From: Novosphingobium ovatum
GTDB lineage: Bacteria > Pseudomonadota > Alphaproteobacteria > Sphingomonadales > Sphingomonadaceae
Assembly (NCBI RefSeq): GCF_009909235.1
Contig: NZ_JAAAPO010000001.1
Coordinates: 558,001 to 622,000, forward strand
DNA: 64,000 nucleotides
Direction: 5' to 3'
The first letter of the stretch is position 1, and every line of letters starts with the position of its first letter. The notes beneath the pieces were generated by a model that saw nothing but the letters and a program-made list of their open reading frames with translations, made no database searches and was not told where the DNA came from. The position numbers and the translations under genes were made by a program. This document shows positions 49,693 through 57,857 of the stretch, piece after piece.

Positions 49693-49825
49693 AAATTCTC
49701 CAATGAACTACTTTAAAATTTCCGTTAGCCTACATAGTCAACATGACTAATCAAGCCCCTCGGAGAATTAGCCATGTATCTGCCAAAGTTACTCCAAACC
49801 GCCGTTGGCGATCGGTAGAGCCAGA

Positions 49826-49894
49826 CACTGGGATGGCCGGTATTGGCTTCGGACGACGTTCCCGGCATTGCGTCGAAACGGCGAAATCTGGTCG
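49826..49894 (+). repeat. Diverged 69-bp repeat, copy 1
   Basis: This copy and the one at 51974-52042 have the same length and share the blocks CACTG..ATGG.CGGTATTGGC and AACGGC.A.ATCTGGTCG at identical spacing, about two-thirds identity overall. This one lies just downstream of the AraC gene. No gene is evident in it. Confidence 0.6.
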
Positions 49895-49933
49895 GGTGGA
49901 GCCCCTGACGCATCCTTTACGTCCTTATCATCC

Positions 49934-50869
49934 TCACCTGTTCCCAACGGCTGCTTTCCATATGCCGGGGGCAACGCCTGTGGCCCGTTTGAATGCAGCG
50001 GCAAAGGCGCTTTCAGATTGATAGCCGACTTGGGCCGCAGCCTGCGCTACGGATCGACCGGAGCGCAGCGCATTCTGGGCCAGACGCATGCGCCATTGCA
50101 TCAGGTAGGTCAGCGGTGGCACGCCCATCACGGCATGGAACTTTACCGCAAAACCGGTGCGTGAAAGACCCGCATGACGCGCCAATTCGCCCAGCCGCCA
50201 TGGCCGCGCCGGATCGCCATGCATCGCCTCCAGTGCGGCAGTCAGGCGGCTGTCGCCAAATACTTTGAGCCATCCGGCTTCATCGGCCGAGGCATGGGCC
50301 ATATAGGCGCGCAAGGTTTGCACGAACAGCAATTGGGCCAGCGCGCTGATCGTTGTCGTTCGCCCCGGTTGTTCGTTGGGGGCCATCTCCTCTACCAATT
50401 GCCGCACGATCCAGCCCAGCGGTTCCGCTTCGGCCACATCTCCACGCACATGGATCAGCGGCGGCAGGCTGCGGCGCAGCAGCGCTTCATGGTCGGCATC
50501 GATGTGCAGGCCGCCCGCTACCATCGAGAAATCGCAGCCTGCGCCATATTGGAAATGGCCATGCTCATCCGGCTCTGGGCAAGAATCGGCAGCATTGGCG
50601 ATCCATGCCGCGTCGCCAGCCATCACCAGCGGCAGCGCGCTGTTCACCAGCAGCACATCGCCTGCCTGAAAACGCACCGGCGCGCTATCGCCCAGCGCGT
50701 ACCATGCCTCCCCATGCGTAGCGGCACAGAACTTGACCGTATCGGAGCTGAACAGCGGGGTCGCCCATCGCCCGCCCGCGTTCATCCGGCCAAACACGCC
50801 GCCGCGCACCTGCATCAGACGCAGGATATCGGAAAGGAGATCGTCGGTCAATTTTGAACTATCCAGCAT
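49934..50869 (-). CDS. AraC-family transcriptional regulator with cupin-like N-terminus
   Basis: The protein has 311 residues. The N-terminal 170 residues are an AraC-type cupin (CupA_6) ligand domain (AGGRWATPLFSSDTVKF, then FQAGDVLLVNSALPLVM). The C-terminal 100 residues hold two HTHs: RLGELARHAGLSRTGFAVKF and AQAAAQVGYQSESAFAAAFK, ending in the usual GVAPGIWKAA. It is divergent from the neighbouring SDR gene (74 bp between starts) and probably activates it. Such CupA-type regulators commonly control single oxidoreductase genes and respond to organic substrates. Confidence 0.9.
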   Translation of the reverse strand: MLDSSKLTDDLLSDILRLMQVRGGVFGRMNAGGRWATPLFSSDTVKFCAATHGEAWYALGDSAPVRFQAGDVLLVNSALPLVMAGDAAWIANAADSCPEPDEHGHFQYGAGCDFSMVAGGLHIDADHEALLRRSLPPLIHVRGDVAEAEPLGWIVRQLVEEMAPNEQPGRTTTISALAQLLFVQTLRAYMAHASADEAGWLKVFGDSRLTAALEAMHGDPARPWRLGELARHAGLSRTGFAVKFHAVMGVPPLTYLMQWRMRLAQNALRSGRSVAQAAAQVGYQSESAFAAAFKRATGVAPGIWKAAVGNR

Positions 50870-50943
50870 CAGTTTTGAATGTTCAAGCCTTCATCGTTCA
50901 AAGCCGGTGGTGCCATGGTGAAATCCTGTCACAAGGAGTTGCC

Positions 50944-51924
50944 ATGTCTGCCCAAGCCCCCATCGCCTCGCCCTTTACCGCCAGCAGCACCGCGCAGGAG
51001 GTGATTGCAGGCATCGATCTTTCCGGAAAATGCGCGGTCGTCACCGGCGGCTATGCCGGATTGGGACTGGAAACGGTGCGCGTGCTGCGTCTGGCCGGGG
51101 CGCAAGTGATCGTGCCCGCCCGCGATTTGGAGAAGGCACGGCGCAATCTGGCCGATATGCCTGATGTGCGGATCGAACCGCTTGATCTAATGGATCCGAC
51201 CTCGATCGATGACTTTGCTGGGCGCGTGCTGGCCGATCACCCCACGCTGGATCTGCTGATCAACAATGCGGGCACGATGGCGGGCCCCTTGCTGCGCGAT
51301 GGACGCGGGTATGAAAGCCAGTTTTCCACCAATGTGCTGGGCCATTTCCATCTGACCTGCCGCCTGTGGCCCGCATTGACGGCGGCGCAAGGGGCGCGGG
51401 TTGTGGCGCTCAGTTCGGCCAATCACCATGCCGACATCGCTGCCCTGTTGCATGATCCCAACTTTGCGCGTCGCCCCTATGACCCGTGGCAGGCATATGC
51501 GCAGTCCAAGGCGGCCACCGCCCTGTTTGCCGTGGCGCTGGATGCACTGGGGCGGAGCAAGGGCGTGCGGGCCTATCCAGTCCACCCGGGCGGCATCTTC
51601 GAAACCGATCTGGCCCGTCACATGGATCCCGCCATTGCCGAGGCCTATGGCATGATCGACAAGGAAGGCCGCCCGATCATCGCACCGGAAAAGGGCTGGA
51701 AGAATTCGCAGCAAGGCGCGGCCACCACAATCTGGGCGGCAACCAGCCCGATGTTGGCGGCGATTGGCGGCGTCTATTGTGCGGATTGCAACATCAGCGC
51801 GCTGGTCGAACCAGGCAATCAGGCACTGACAACAAACGCGGTTTCCCCCTCTGTGATTGATCAAGTCAGCGCTGGGCGCCTGTGGCAAATCTGCGAGCAG
51901 CTAAGCGGGGTAGCCTTGGATTGA
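50944..51924 (+). CDS. Short-chain dehydrogenase, retinol/WWOX-like extended type
   Basis: The protein has 326 residues. It has a TGGYAGLG nucleotide motif and an Arg after beta-2 (VIVPARDLEKA), which favours NADP. NNAG is at about 110-113, followed by a catalytic Ser (VVALSSANHH) and YAQSKAATALF with the Tyr and Lys. The chain is longer than classical SDRs, in the style of the light-dependent or retinol dehydrogenase relatives. The ATG at 50944 has AAGGAG before it. It is under the adjacent AraC regulator by context. The substrate is unknown. Confidence 0.9.
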   Translation: MSAQAPIASPFTASSTAQEVIAGIDLSGKCAVVTGGYAGLGLETVRVLRLAGAQVIVPARDLEKARRNLADMPDVRIEPLDLMDPTSIDDFAGRVLADHPTLDLLINNAGTMAGPLLRDGRGYESQFSTNVLGHFHLTCRLWPALTAAQGARVVALSSANHHADIAALLHDPNFARRPYDPWQAYAQSKAATALFAVALDALGRSKGVRAYPVHPGGIFETDLARHMDPAIAEAYGMIDKEGRPIIAPEKGWKNSQQGAATTIWAATSPMLAAIGGVYCADCNISALVEPGNQALTTNAVSPSVIDQVSAGRLWQICEQLSGVALD

Positions 51925-52291
51925 GACGAACGTCACTGTGCGGGCGGGCCTTCATTATTGGAGGTCTGCCTGGCACTGAAATGGTCGGTATTGGCGTCAA
52001 CCGCCACTCCTGCCGTCCTATTGGAACGGCAATATCTGGTCGCCTCCTGCCTTTGGCAGTGCGTCTGAAATGCAGCGCGTCGCTATGCACAGGCCCTTGG
52101 GCGAGCACCGCTTTCGAGCAGGTGATGCTTGGCCCTTATGCCAGGCTGCTGATTGTCCGTCGTCGAAACATTTGGTGCAGCCTCTGGCCTGTGCGCGTAG
52201 CGAATTTTCGCAGTGGACGCGTGACCCCAAGCCACTCAGAAGTTATCCTATGTGTGATGCCGCCCAATCCCGCGAAGGCTCAGCAGGGCGT
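51925..52291. other. 367-bp gap with the second diverged repeat, no gene
   Basis: The SDR ends at 51924 and the convergent hydrolase ends at 52292. I see no gene here. The left half contains the second copy of the 69-bp repeat (51974-52042). No T-run hairpin that could be a terminator is obvious. Confidence 0.5.
51974..52042 (+). repeat. Diverged 69-bp repeat, copy 2
   Basis: This is the partner of the copy at 49826-49894, in the same orientation, 2.1 kb away. Together they bracket the AraC/SDR pair, which suggests that this pair arrived as a unit or that the repeat is a common intergenic element of the genome. Confidence 0.6.
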
Positions 52292-53116
52292 CTATTCGTC
52301 CCATCGCGGCGCCTCACCCATCGCCACCTGCGCCGAGGTGATCAGCGCGAAATCCTTGTTCGGGTCGCCGGCATCGGGAAACCGGGCTTTCATCAACTGG
52401 ATCAGATCGGTGCTGTCCTTGGCCTGCGCAACCATCTCGGGCCATGCTGCGATATAATCGCGGGTGAATTCCAGCCCAGACCGGTCGTGCGGCATGCCCT
52501 TTTTCTCGTGACCCGGCACAACGATCAACGGATCAAGTGCCAGCAGCATATCGATATTGCACGCGTATTCGGCGATCTGCTCGGGCGTCGATTCCACAAA
52601 CCACAAAACCACCTGATTATGCACCAGATCCGAAGGGAACAGCGCCCGGATCGAGGGCACCCATAGCGCGGTGTTAGTCGGATGATCGCCCTGCATCGGC
52701 CCAAGGATGCGGATCTCGTTGCCTTCCAGCCACAGCGTGTCGGTGCCGGGGGGCAGCGGCGCGGGGGCGGTGGGAAAGCGCGGGCCATTGGCGCCCAGAT
52801 CGGTCCAGCGCGCCTGTTTGAACGGCAGCGAATGCCAGATCGCGGCGACAACCTCTGGATGGGCCACAAATGCCGCGTTCGGGAATGCCTGCCGCACCAC
52901 CTCTGCCGAATAGTAATGGTCGGGGTGGTTATGTGTGACGTATATCGTTTCCAGTTCCAGCCCTGAATCGAGGATCTCGGCAACAACTCGATGCGCGTCG
53001 GCGCGGGTAAAGGGCGTGTCGATCAGCATCGCTTTTTTAGCGCCCTTTAACAGCACCATGTTTGCCGCAAAGGAGCGATCAGATGTGCGGATCGCCTGAT
53101 AGGTCAATTCTGTCAT
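52292..53116 (-). CDS. MBL-fold metallo-hydrolase
   Basis: The protein has 274 residues. The zinc motif is THNHPDH (H62, H64, D66, H67), with a later H in LGPMQGDHPTNTALW, D in LFPSDLVHN and H in IVVPGHEKKG, completing the two-metal site. It has no signal peptide, unlike B-type beta-lactamases, so it is more likely a cytoplasmic hydrolase of esters, lactones or thioesters. It lies one base after the DUF3237 gene on the minus strand. Together with the SDR and NTF2-like proteins it forms a four-gene operon. Confidence 0.88.
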   Translation of the reverse strand: MTELTYQAIRTSDRSFAANMVLLKGAKKAMLIDTPFTRADAHRVVAEILDSGLELETIYVTHNHPDHYYSAEVVRQAFPNAAFVAHPEVVAAIWHSLPFKQARWTDLGANGPRFPTAPAPLPPGTDTLWLEGNEIRILGPMQGDHPTNTALWVPSIRALFPSDLVHNQVVLWFVESTPEQIAEYACNIDMLLALDPLIVVPGHEKKGMPHDRSGLEFTRDYIAAWPEMVAQAKDSTDLIQLMKARFPDAGDPNKDFALITSAQVAMGEAPRWDE

Positions 53117-53117
53117 G

Positions 53118-53627
53118 TCAAAGCACCATGTAATAGCGGATGATATTGCCCATTTCCGTTCGCCGCCCCACGCCCACAAAGGCATGGCGTGCCAGCCAGT
53201 CGTGCTTTCCGGTGGGGGCTTCGAATGTGGTCATGGTGCGGAAATAGACATCGGCCGGGTCGATGGTCTCGCGGCTGCGGCCTTGGGCCACGCGTTCAAA
53301 AGCCTGCATCACCTGCGCGTTGCGGCCCCAGATATAGGCGCGCGTGTTCAGCATGAACACGCTGCCATCGCGCTCCTGAAGCATATAGCGCGCATCCCCC
53401 TGGATCACGCCATCGTCGCGAAACAGCGCGAAATCGCCGCCACTTGCGGGAAGCGCGAGGCCGGACACCAGCGGTCCGTCGAACTCGCCGCCATCCAGCG
53501 CAACCATGCCCCGTGAAGAGCCCTGCGGCATGCGGGCGACTTTGGGCAGGGTGCGAAAGCGCAGCCGCACTTCCAGCGCGAATTGGCAGCGCGGCATGAA
53601 CGGATCAAGCGGTTCGGAATCAGGCAT
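53118..53627 (-). CDS. DUF3237-family protein
   Basis: The protein has 169 residues. A beta-rich DUF3237 layout is seen: LEVRLRFRTLPKVARMPQG near the start, GGEFDGPLVSGLALP, DARYMLQERDGSVFMLNTRAY and YFRTMTTFEAPTGKHDWL. The family is abundant in degradation gene clusters of Proteobacteria and fungi, but its chemistry is unknown. The ATG follows GGAGAG. It is co-transcribed with the SDR upstream (17 bp) and the MBL hydrolase downstream. Confidence 0.83.
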   Translation of the reverse strand: MPDSEPLDPFMPRCQFALEVRLRFRTLPKVARMPQGSSRGMVALDGGEFDGPLVSGLALPASGGDFALFRDDGVIQGDARYMLQERDGSVFMLNTRAYIWGRNAQVMQAFERVAQGRSRETIDPADVYFRTMTTFEAPTGKHDWLARHAFVGVGRRTEMGNIIRYYMVL

Positions 53628-53644
53628 CTGTCTCTCCTGTTGTC

Positions 53645-54403
53645 TTATGCCGCGCCCAGCAGCCCACCATCCACCACCAGACGCGTGGCGGTTACATAGC
53701 TGGCGCGCTGCGAGGCAAGGAACAGCACGGCATCGGCCACTTCGCGCGGCGCGCCCAGCCGGCGCATCGGCGTGCCTGCGGCCATCTGCTCCATCACGGC
53801 GCCTGCTGCTTCGGGCGGGATGCCAGGGGTGTGCTGCATGATCGGCGTATCAATGCCGCCGGGCACCACCACATTGACGCGGATGCCCGCGCTCACCAAT
53901 TCGCCGGCCAAGGCATTGCCCAGCACTTCGATCGCGGCCTTGCTGGCGGAGTAGACGGCGGCACCCGGCCAGATACGCGATCCGCCCACCGATCCGCACA
54001 GGATGATGCTGCCGCCAGCAGTCATGTGCCGGCACGCGTGCTGCGCCAGAAAGAACGTGCCCTTTAGGTTCACGTTCATCACATTGTCCCACAGCGCTTC
54101 GTCCACGGAATCAAAGGGCATGATCGCGCCGGTGCCGGCATTGGCAAAGACCACGTCGATCTGGCCAAAAGCGGCGGCGATGTGATCGATGGCGCGGCTG
54201 ATTTGCGCCACATCGCCCATGTCGGCCACCACCGCCAAACCGCCAGCTCCCAGCTCCGCTACCGCCGCGTTCAACCGATCCGCATTTCGCCCAATGATCG
54301 CCACCTTTGCTCCAGCCGCCGCAAAGGCCCGCGACGTTTCCAGCCCGATGCCACTGCTGCCCCCGGTAATGACCACGCATTTTCCGACAAATTCCTGTGT
54401 CAT
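53645..54403 (-). CDS. Short-chain dehydrogenase/reductase
   Basis: The protein has 252 residues. It has TGGSSGIG near the N-terminus, then IIGRNADRL after beta-2 (Arg, NADP-type), VFANAG, Ser in ILCGSVGGS, YSASK for Tyr/Lys, and a C-terminal RLVVDGGLLGAA. It sits one base after the NTF2-like gene and belongs to the operon NTF2 - SDR - DUF3237 - MBL. It probably oxidises an alcohol intermediate of an unknown catabolic route. GGAGG precedes the ATG. Confidence 0.92.
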   Translation of the reverse strand: MTQEFVGKCVVITGGSSGIGLETSRAFAAAGAKVAIIGRNADRLNAAVAELGAGGLAVVADMGDVAQISRAIDHIAAAFGQIDVVFANAGTGAIMPFDSVDEALWDNVMNVNLKGTFFLAQHACRHMTAGGSIILCGSVGGSRIWPGAAVYSASKAAIEVLGNALAGELVSAGIRVNVVVPGGIDTPIMQHTPGIPPEAAGAVMEQMAAGTPMRRLGAPREVADAVLFLASQRASYVTATRLVVDGGLLGAA

Positions 54404-54404
54404 C

Positions 54405-55100
54405 TCAGGCCTCCACCGGCAAAGCGCGGCCTGTCACCGGATGCGCATAGGATAACGGCAAGGCAGAACGCTCAGGCCAGACCTTGCGGGTGGCGGGCAG
54501 CAACCTATCCGGGCCAATCGGGCTTTCGGGATAGGGGGGCAGCGCAGGCGGAAGATCGGTAACCGTATGCGCCCAACCTTTGTCATATAGCGCTTGCCAT
54601 TGCAGCGCATATTCCAGCCTTGCGATCTTCCAGACGCCGCCCTCGCGCACATAGGCGTTTTCATATAGCCCGGCCTCATAGACCTGTGCGGGCAGGGGCC
54701 CATTACCGCCCGGGCGGCTTTCGTGGCTGCCCAGCATCAACAGCGCGCGGAAACGGCCGGTTGCTGTTTGCCCATCCGGGGCAACGGAAATGACATCCTG
54801 CAACAGGAAGTGGTCGGCAAGAAAACCATGCACCGGTCCTCGCGCCCCGCCGGTATAGGCCGTCCCCAGAAAATCGACATAGAGCCGCCGCAAGCTGGCA
54901 TGGCCGCGATAAACGCCCGACAGGAACACCGCCTCGCCATCACGAGCGAACAGGTCGATCACCTCATCATACCAGCAATAGTCCATGAAATAGCCATAGG
55001 CATGGTGCAGGCGGCGGATCGCGGCTTCGTCCTCCTGCCGTTGCAGCCGAACAGCCATCGCCGCCACCTGCGCTTCCAATTGCGCCAGCCTGTCGCTCAT
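54405..55100 (-). CDS. SnoaL/NTF2-like protein
   Basis: The protein has 231 residues. Residues about 20-165 have the SnoaL-type alpha+beta barrel pattern (EAAIRRLHHAYGYFMDYCWYDE, split over two helices, then FARDGEAVFLSGVYRGHASLRR and GGVWKIARLEYALQW). A Tyr/Asp/His pocket of the family is plausible from the YDE and HGFLADHF residues. Such proteins act as isomerases, dehydratases or ring hydroxylase small subunits. It is the first gene of the operon and is divergent from a LysR gene, which presumably controls it. Confidence 0.82.
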   Translation of the reverse strand: MSDRLAQLEAQVAAMAVRLQRQEDEAAIRRLHHAYGYFMDYCWYDEVIDLFARDGEAVFLSGVYRGHASLRRLYVDFLGTAYTGGARGPVHGFLADHFLLQDVISVAPDGQTATGRFRALLMLGSHESRPGGNGPLPAQVYEAGLYENAYVREGGVWKIARLEYALQWQALYDKGWAHTVTDLPPALPPYPESPIGPDRLLPATRKVWPERSALPLSYAHPVTGRALPVEA

Positions 55101-55163
55101 CCTGAGGTATCCTCTTGTGTGTTGGGTAGAAGATGCCAGAGAAAAACCTGTTGAACAGCGGCG

Positions 55164-55185
55164 CTGATTGAATAGTTTTGATCAG
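55164..55185. promoter_or_regulatory. Candidate LysR box (T-N11-A with dyad)
   Basis: CTGAT and ATCAG flank a 12-base centre, and T55169 and A55181 are separated by eleven bases, the classical LysR consensus. It lies nine bases before the lysR start codon, in the 93-bp gap between divergent genes. Confidence 0.55.
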
Positions 55186-55193
55186 GATTTTTT

Positions 55194-56102
55194 ATGAAAG
55201 ACACATCTATGCCGCCCTCTGGTCCCACTTCGCTCGACCATTTGCGCCTGTTGCTGGCGGTGGTGGATACGGGCAGCTTTACCGCTGCTGCACGTGCCAC
55301 AGGGCGCAGCCAGCCGGCGGTTTCCTATGCCATCGCCACGCTGGAGGGCCAGTTGGGCGCAGGTCTTTTCCTGCGTGACCGGCGGCGTCCTGTGTTGAGC
55401 CCAGCAGGTGAGGCGATCACCGTCTATGCGCGGCGCATCTGCATGCTGGCCGACGAAATGGAAGCGCGCGTCGCCAGCAGTCAGGCCGGGGTTGAAACGG
55501 TTCTCAGTTTGGCAGTGGACACGTTTTATCCTACCGATGCGCTGGCCAGCGCTGTGTCGGACATGGCGCAGGCTTTTCCCTCGGTGCTGGCTGATATTCG
55601 TGTGGCTTCGCGCGATCATGTGTTGGCGGCAGTGGCAGAAAAACGGGCAATGCTGGGGCTAAGCGCGATTGATGGGGCATGGCCGCAGGGCATCGAGGCG
55701 ACGGATTTCGGCCAAGTAGAGATCGTGGCAGTGGCTGCCCCCGGCCATCCACTGGCGGCGCATTCGGCGCCTATTCCCAACGCATTTTTGCGCGAATACG
55801 TGCAGGTCTCGAACAAGACGCTGGAGGGCGCGGGCGATGCGCATGATGTGGCGGTGAATTCGGCGCGTGTCTGGCGAGTGGATGATCTGGCCACACAGGT
55901 GGCATTGGTGCGCGAGGGCATCGGCTGGGCCTATTTGCCGCTGCACGCCGCGCAAGGCGAAATCGCGGCTGGACGCTTGGTGCGGTTACATCCTGCCACG
56001 CGGGCATTGGGCGCGCAGCCTTGGTCGCTGTTTCACCGCGCCAACCAGCCTCCAGGCGCTGCGGGGCAATGGCTAATGGCGCGATTGAGCCTAGTCATCT
56101 GA
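55194..56102 (+). CDS. LysR-family transcriptional regulator
   Basis: The protein has 302 residues. The N-terminal winged HTH is clear: HLRLLLAVVDTGSFTAAARA, then GRSQPAVSYAIATLEGQLGAGLFLRD. The C-terminal two-lobed sensor domain follows. It is divergent from the NTF2/SDR/DUF3237/MBL operon, and a T-N11-A site lies between them. By analogy with other LysR regulators it would activate that operon in response to a pathway intermediate. The MKDTSMPPSGP start is chosen; the second Met is also possible. Confidence 0.92.
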   Translation: MKDTSMPPSGPTSLDHLRLLLAVVDTGSFTAAARATGRSQPAVSYAIATLEGQLGAGLFLRDRRRPVLSPAGEAITVYARRICMLADEMEARVASSQAGVETVLSLAVDTFYPTDALASAVSDMAQAFPSVLADIRVASRDHVLAAVAEKRAMLGLSAIDGAWPQGIEATDFGQVEIVAVAAPGHPLAAHSAPIPNAFLREYVQVSNKTLEGAGDAHDVAVNSARVWRVDDLATQVALVREGIGWAYLPLHAAQGEIAAGRLVRLHPATRALGAQPWSLFHRANQPPGAAGQWLMARLSLVI

Positions 56103-56142
56103 ACAAGAACTTTGTATTTTGCCATTTCGGTCACCTTTCCGT

Positions 56143-57807
56143 TCACAGGTCGACTGTGACGCTCTCGCCCGTCAGGCGATACGAACCACCATCGAAGCGT
56201 AGCCGAAGGGTGTCCGCCTTCTTGGCCCACTCCTGCATCTTGCGGTTGCGTTCGGTAGCTTCAGCAAAAGCGGCTGCGAGGGCTGAAAACAGGCTCCGCA
56301 TGGCCTCGATTTGTGGGAAGTAGATCAACAAGAAATCAGGCGTGTCAATTTGCGCTAGAATAGCAGAAAATTGTTGATTCATATCATCGACAATAGCCTG
56401 CCGATCTTTTGAGAATTTTTCGGCTTTTTGGTGATCTCGCCACATTGACCAACCTTCAATGACCAAGCCTATTCCAGCTAAAGCACCATTAGCGAACCGT
56501 GCGGCCTTAACCGCACCATAAGGCCTGAACTTGAAAGCCGGCATCACCCAATCGCGAGCCTTCAGGATCATCGTGTTGTTGATCGTGACACCTTTAGCTT
56601 TGTTAGCAACTTTGCTCAGCATCCCGGTTACAGCCCCACCGCCTGAACCAGTTGCGACGAAATCAGCGCTCATGGTGACGAGTTGCTGACTAATTGGGCC
56701 AAGTTCGCGCGTGAACATGTTCGTGATCGCCGCTTTCACTACAACCCCATCCGCCCCGATCTTGCGGTCAAAGAATTCCTCGAAGCTGTCAATGTCGGTA
56801 TTCTTAGCTTCGGTAATGAGGTCTCCGAAGTAGTCCACCACTTCCCGGCGAAGCGCGATCTGTGCCTCAGCAGCTTCGCGCTGGTAGCGAGCTAGTCGTG
56901 GCCGCTCCTCTTTGGCCCTTCCTTCAGCTATTGCGGCTTGCCTCTCGGAATCTTCTGCCGCTTGGCGCGCGGGGAGAAGTAAGCGCTCTGTCACGTCTCG
57001 AAGGATTGTTACTGCGGTTTGGCGCTTTGCCTCTTCCGCCCCTCCGATAGCTCTGACTTTCTCAGCTGTAGCCAGTCGCAGGTCGCCAATATGCGAAAGT
57101 CGCGCATATTCGTCAGGGCGTCCAAACCAGCTTGAAATCCCTTCATCAAACGGATTGGCTGCGACGCCGACGATAGAAAGGCTGCCCTCCTCCTCAATGG
57201 TTAGATTTACCAGATCCTTGAGGCGCAATATTATATTATTTTTCTTGATCTCAAGGTGTCTTGCATAATCAGCATCATCCTCGACATCGGCCACCATATC
57301 AAATCGACCGATAACGAACACCGTCCGCGATAACAGGTTCAATTCGCGGAAGAGCCAGTTCAATTCTTCTTTATGACTCTCTTTCAAGGGGTTTGAGGGA
57401 TTGAGAACGTAGAGAAGAAGATCAGCCTCACTCACGTACTTCCGCGTCATTTCCTTATATTTTTCGCCGATGCCATCGCTGATATTACTTTCCTTGAAGC
57501 CGAACAGACCTGGTGTATCAACCAGTTCCACCTCGTCGCTGGCATCGTAAATCGTGACGGCATTTGACGATTCGCTCTGGCTGATTTTCATATCACCGGG
57601 CAACATGCCCAACCATGCGGCCGCGAGCGATGTCTTGCCTTCGGAAAAACCACCAACCAGAGCAACTTTAAGCTTGCCTGAACCGACAGCCTCTAATTTG
57701 CTAATTTTTTCCTTCAGATGGGGTGGGAGCTGAATCCCAAGATTTTCGCCAACTTCGAGGAAATTCAGGATATCGGTCACGTCGCGCGCATGCTCATTGG
57801 CAGTCAT
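56143..57807 (-). CDS. LeoA-type dynamin-like GTPase (Eleos-like defence protein)
   Basis: The protein has 554 residues. The GTPase domain shows a P-loop GGFSEGKTS (52-60), a likely G2 Thr at 85, DTPG (97-100) and GRFD (167-170) where NKxD/TKxD is usual. The chain continues with long charged helices (AAIAEGRAKEERPRLARY) and a hydrophobic region (GALAGIGLVIEG) suited to membrane contact. This order is typical of LeoA/HP0731-type bacterial dynamins. It lies 50 bp downstream of a second GTPase on the same strand, matching the two-gene Eleos anti-phage system (LeoA + LeoBC). The family assignment is from memory of the motifs, not from a search. Confidence 0.7.
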   Translation of the reverse strand: MTANEHARDVTDILNFLEVGENLGIQLPPHLKEKISKLEAVGSGKLKVALVGGFSEGKTSLAAAWLGMLPGDMKISQSESSNAVTIYDASDEVELVDTPGLFGFKESNISDGIGEKYKEMTRKYVSEADLLLYVLNPSNPLKESHKEELNWLFRELNLLSRTVFVIGRFDMVADVEDDADYARHLEIKKNNIILRLKDLVNLTIEEEGSLSIVGVAANPFDEGISSWFGRPDEYARLSHIGDLRLATAEKVRAIGGAEEAKRQTAVTILRDVTERLLLPARQAAEDSERQAAIAEGRAKEERPRLARYQREAAEAQIALRREVVDYFGDLITEAKNTDIDSFEEFFDRKIGADGVVVKAAITNMFTRELGPISQQLVTMSADFVATGSGGGAVTGMLSKVANKAKGVTINNTMILKARDWVMPAFKFRPYGAVKAARFANGALAGIGLVIEGWSMWRDHQKAEKFSKDRQAIVDDMNQQFSAILAQIDTPDFLLIYFPQIEAMRSLFSALAAAFAEATERNRKMQEWAKKADTLRLRFDGGSYRLTGESVTVDL

Positions 57808-57857
57808 GTTGAATCCTCACGGATAGATCAGTTGAATTTGTCATTGTTCATCAGCGC

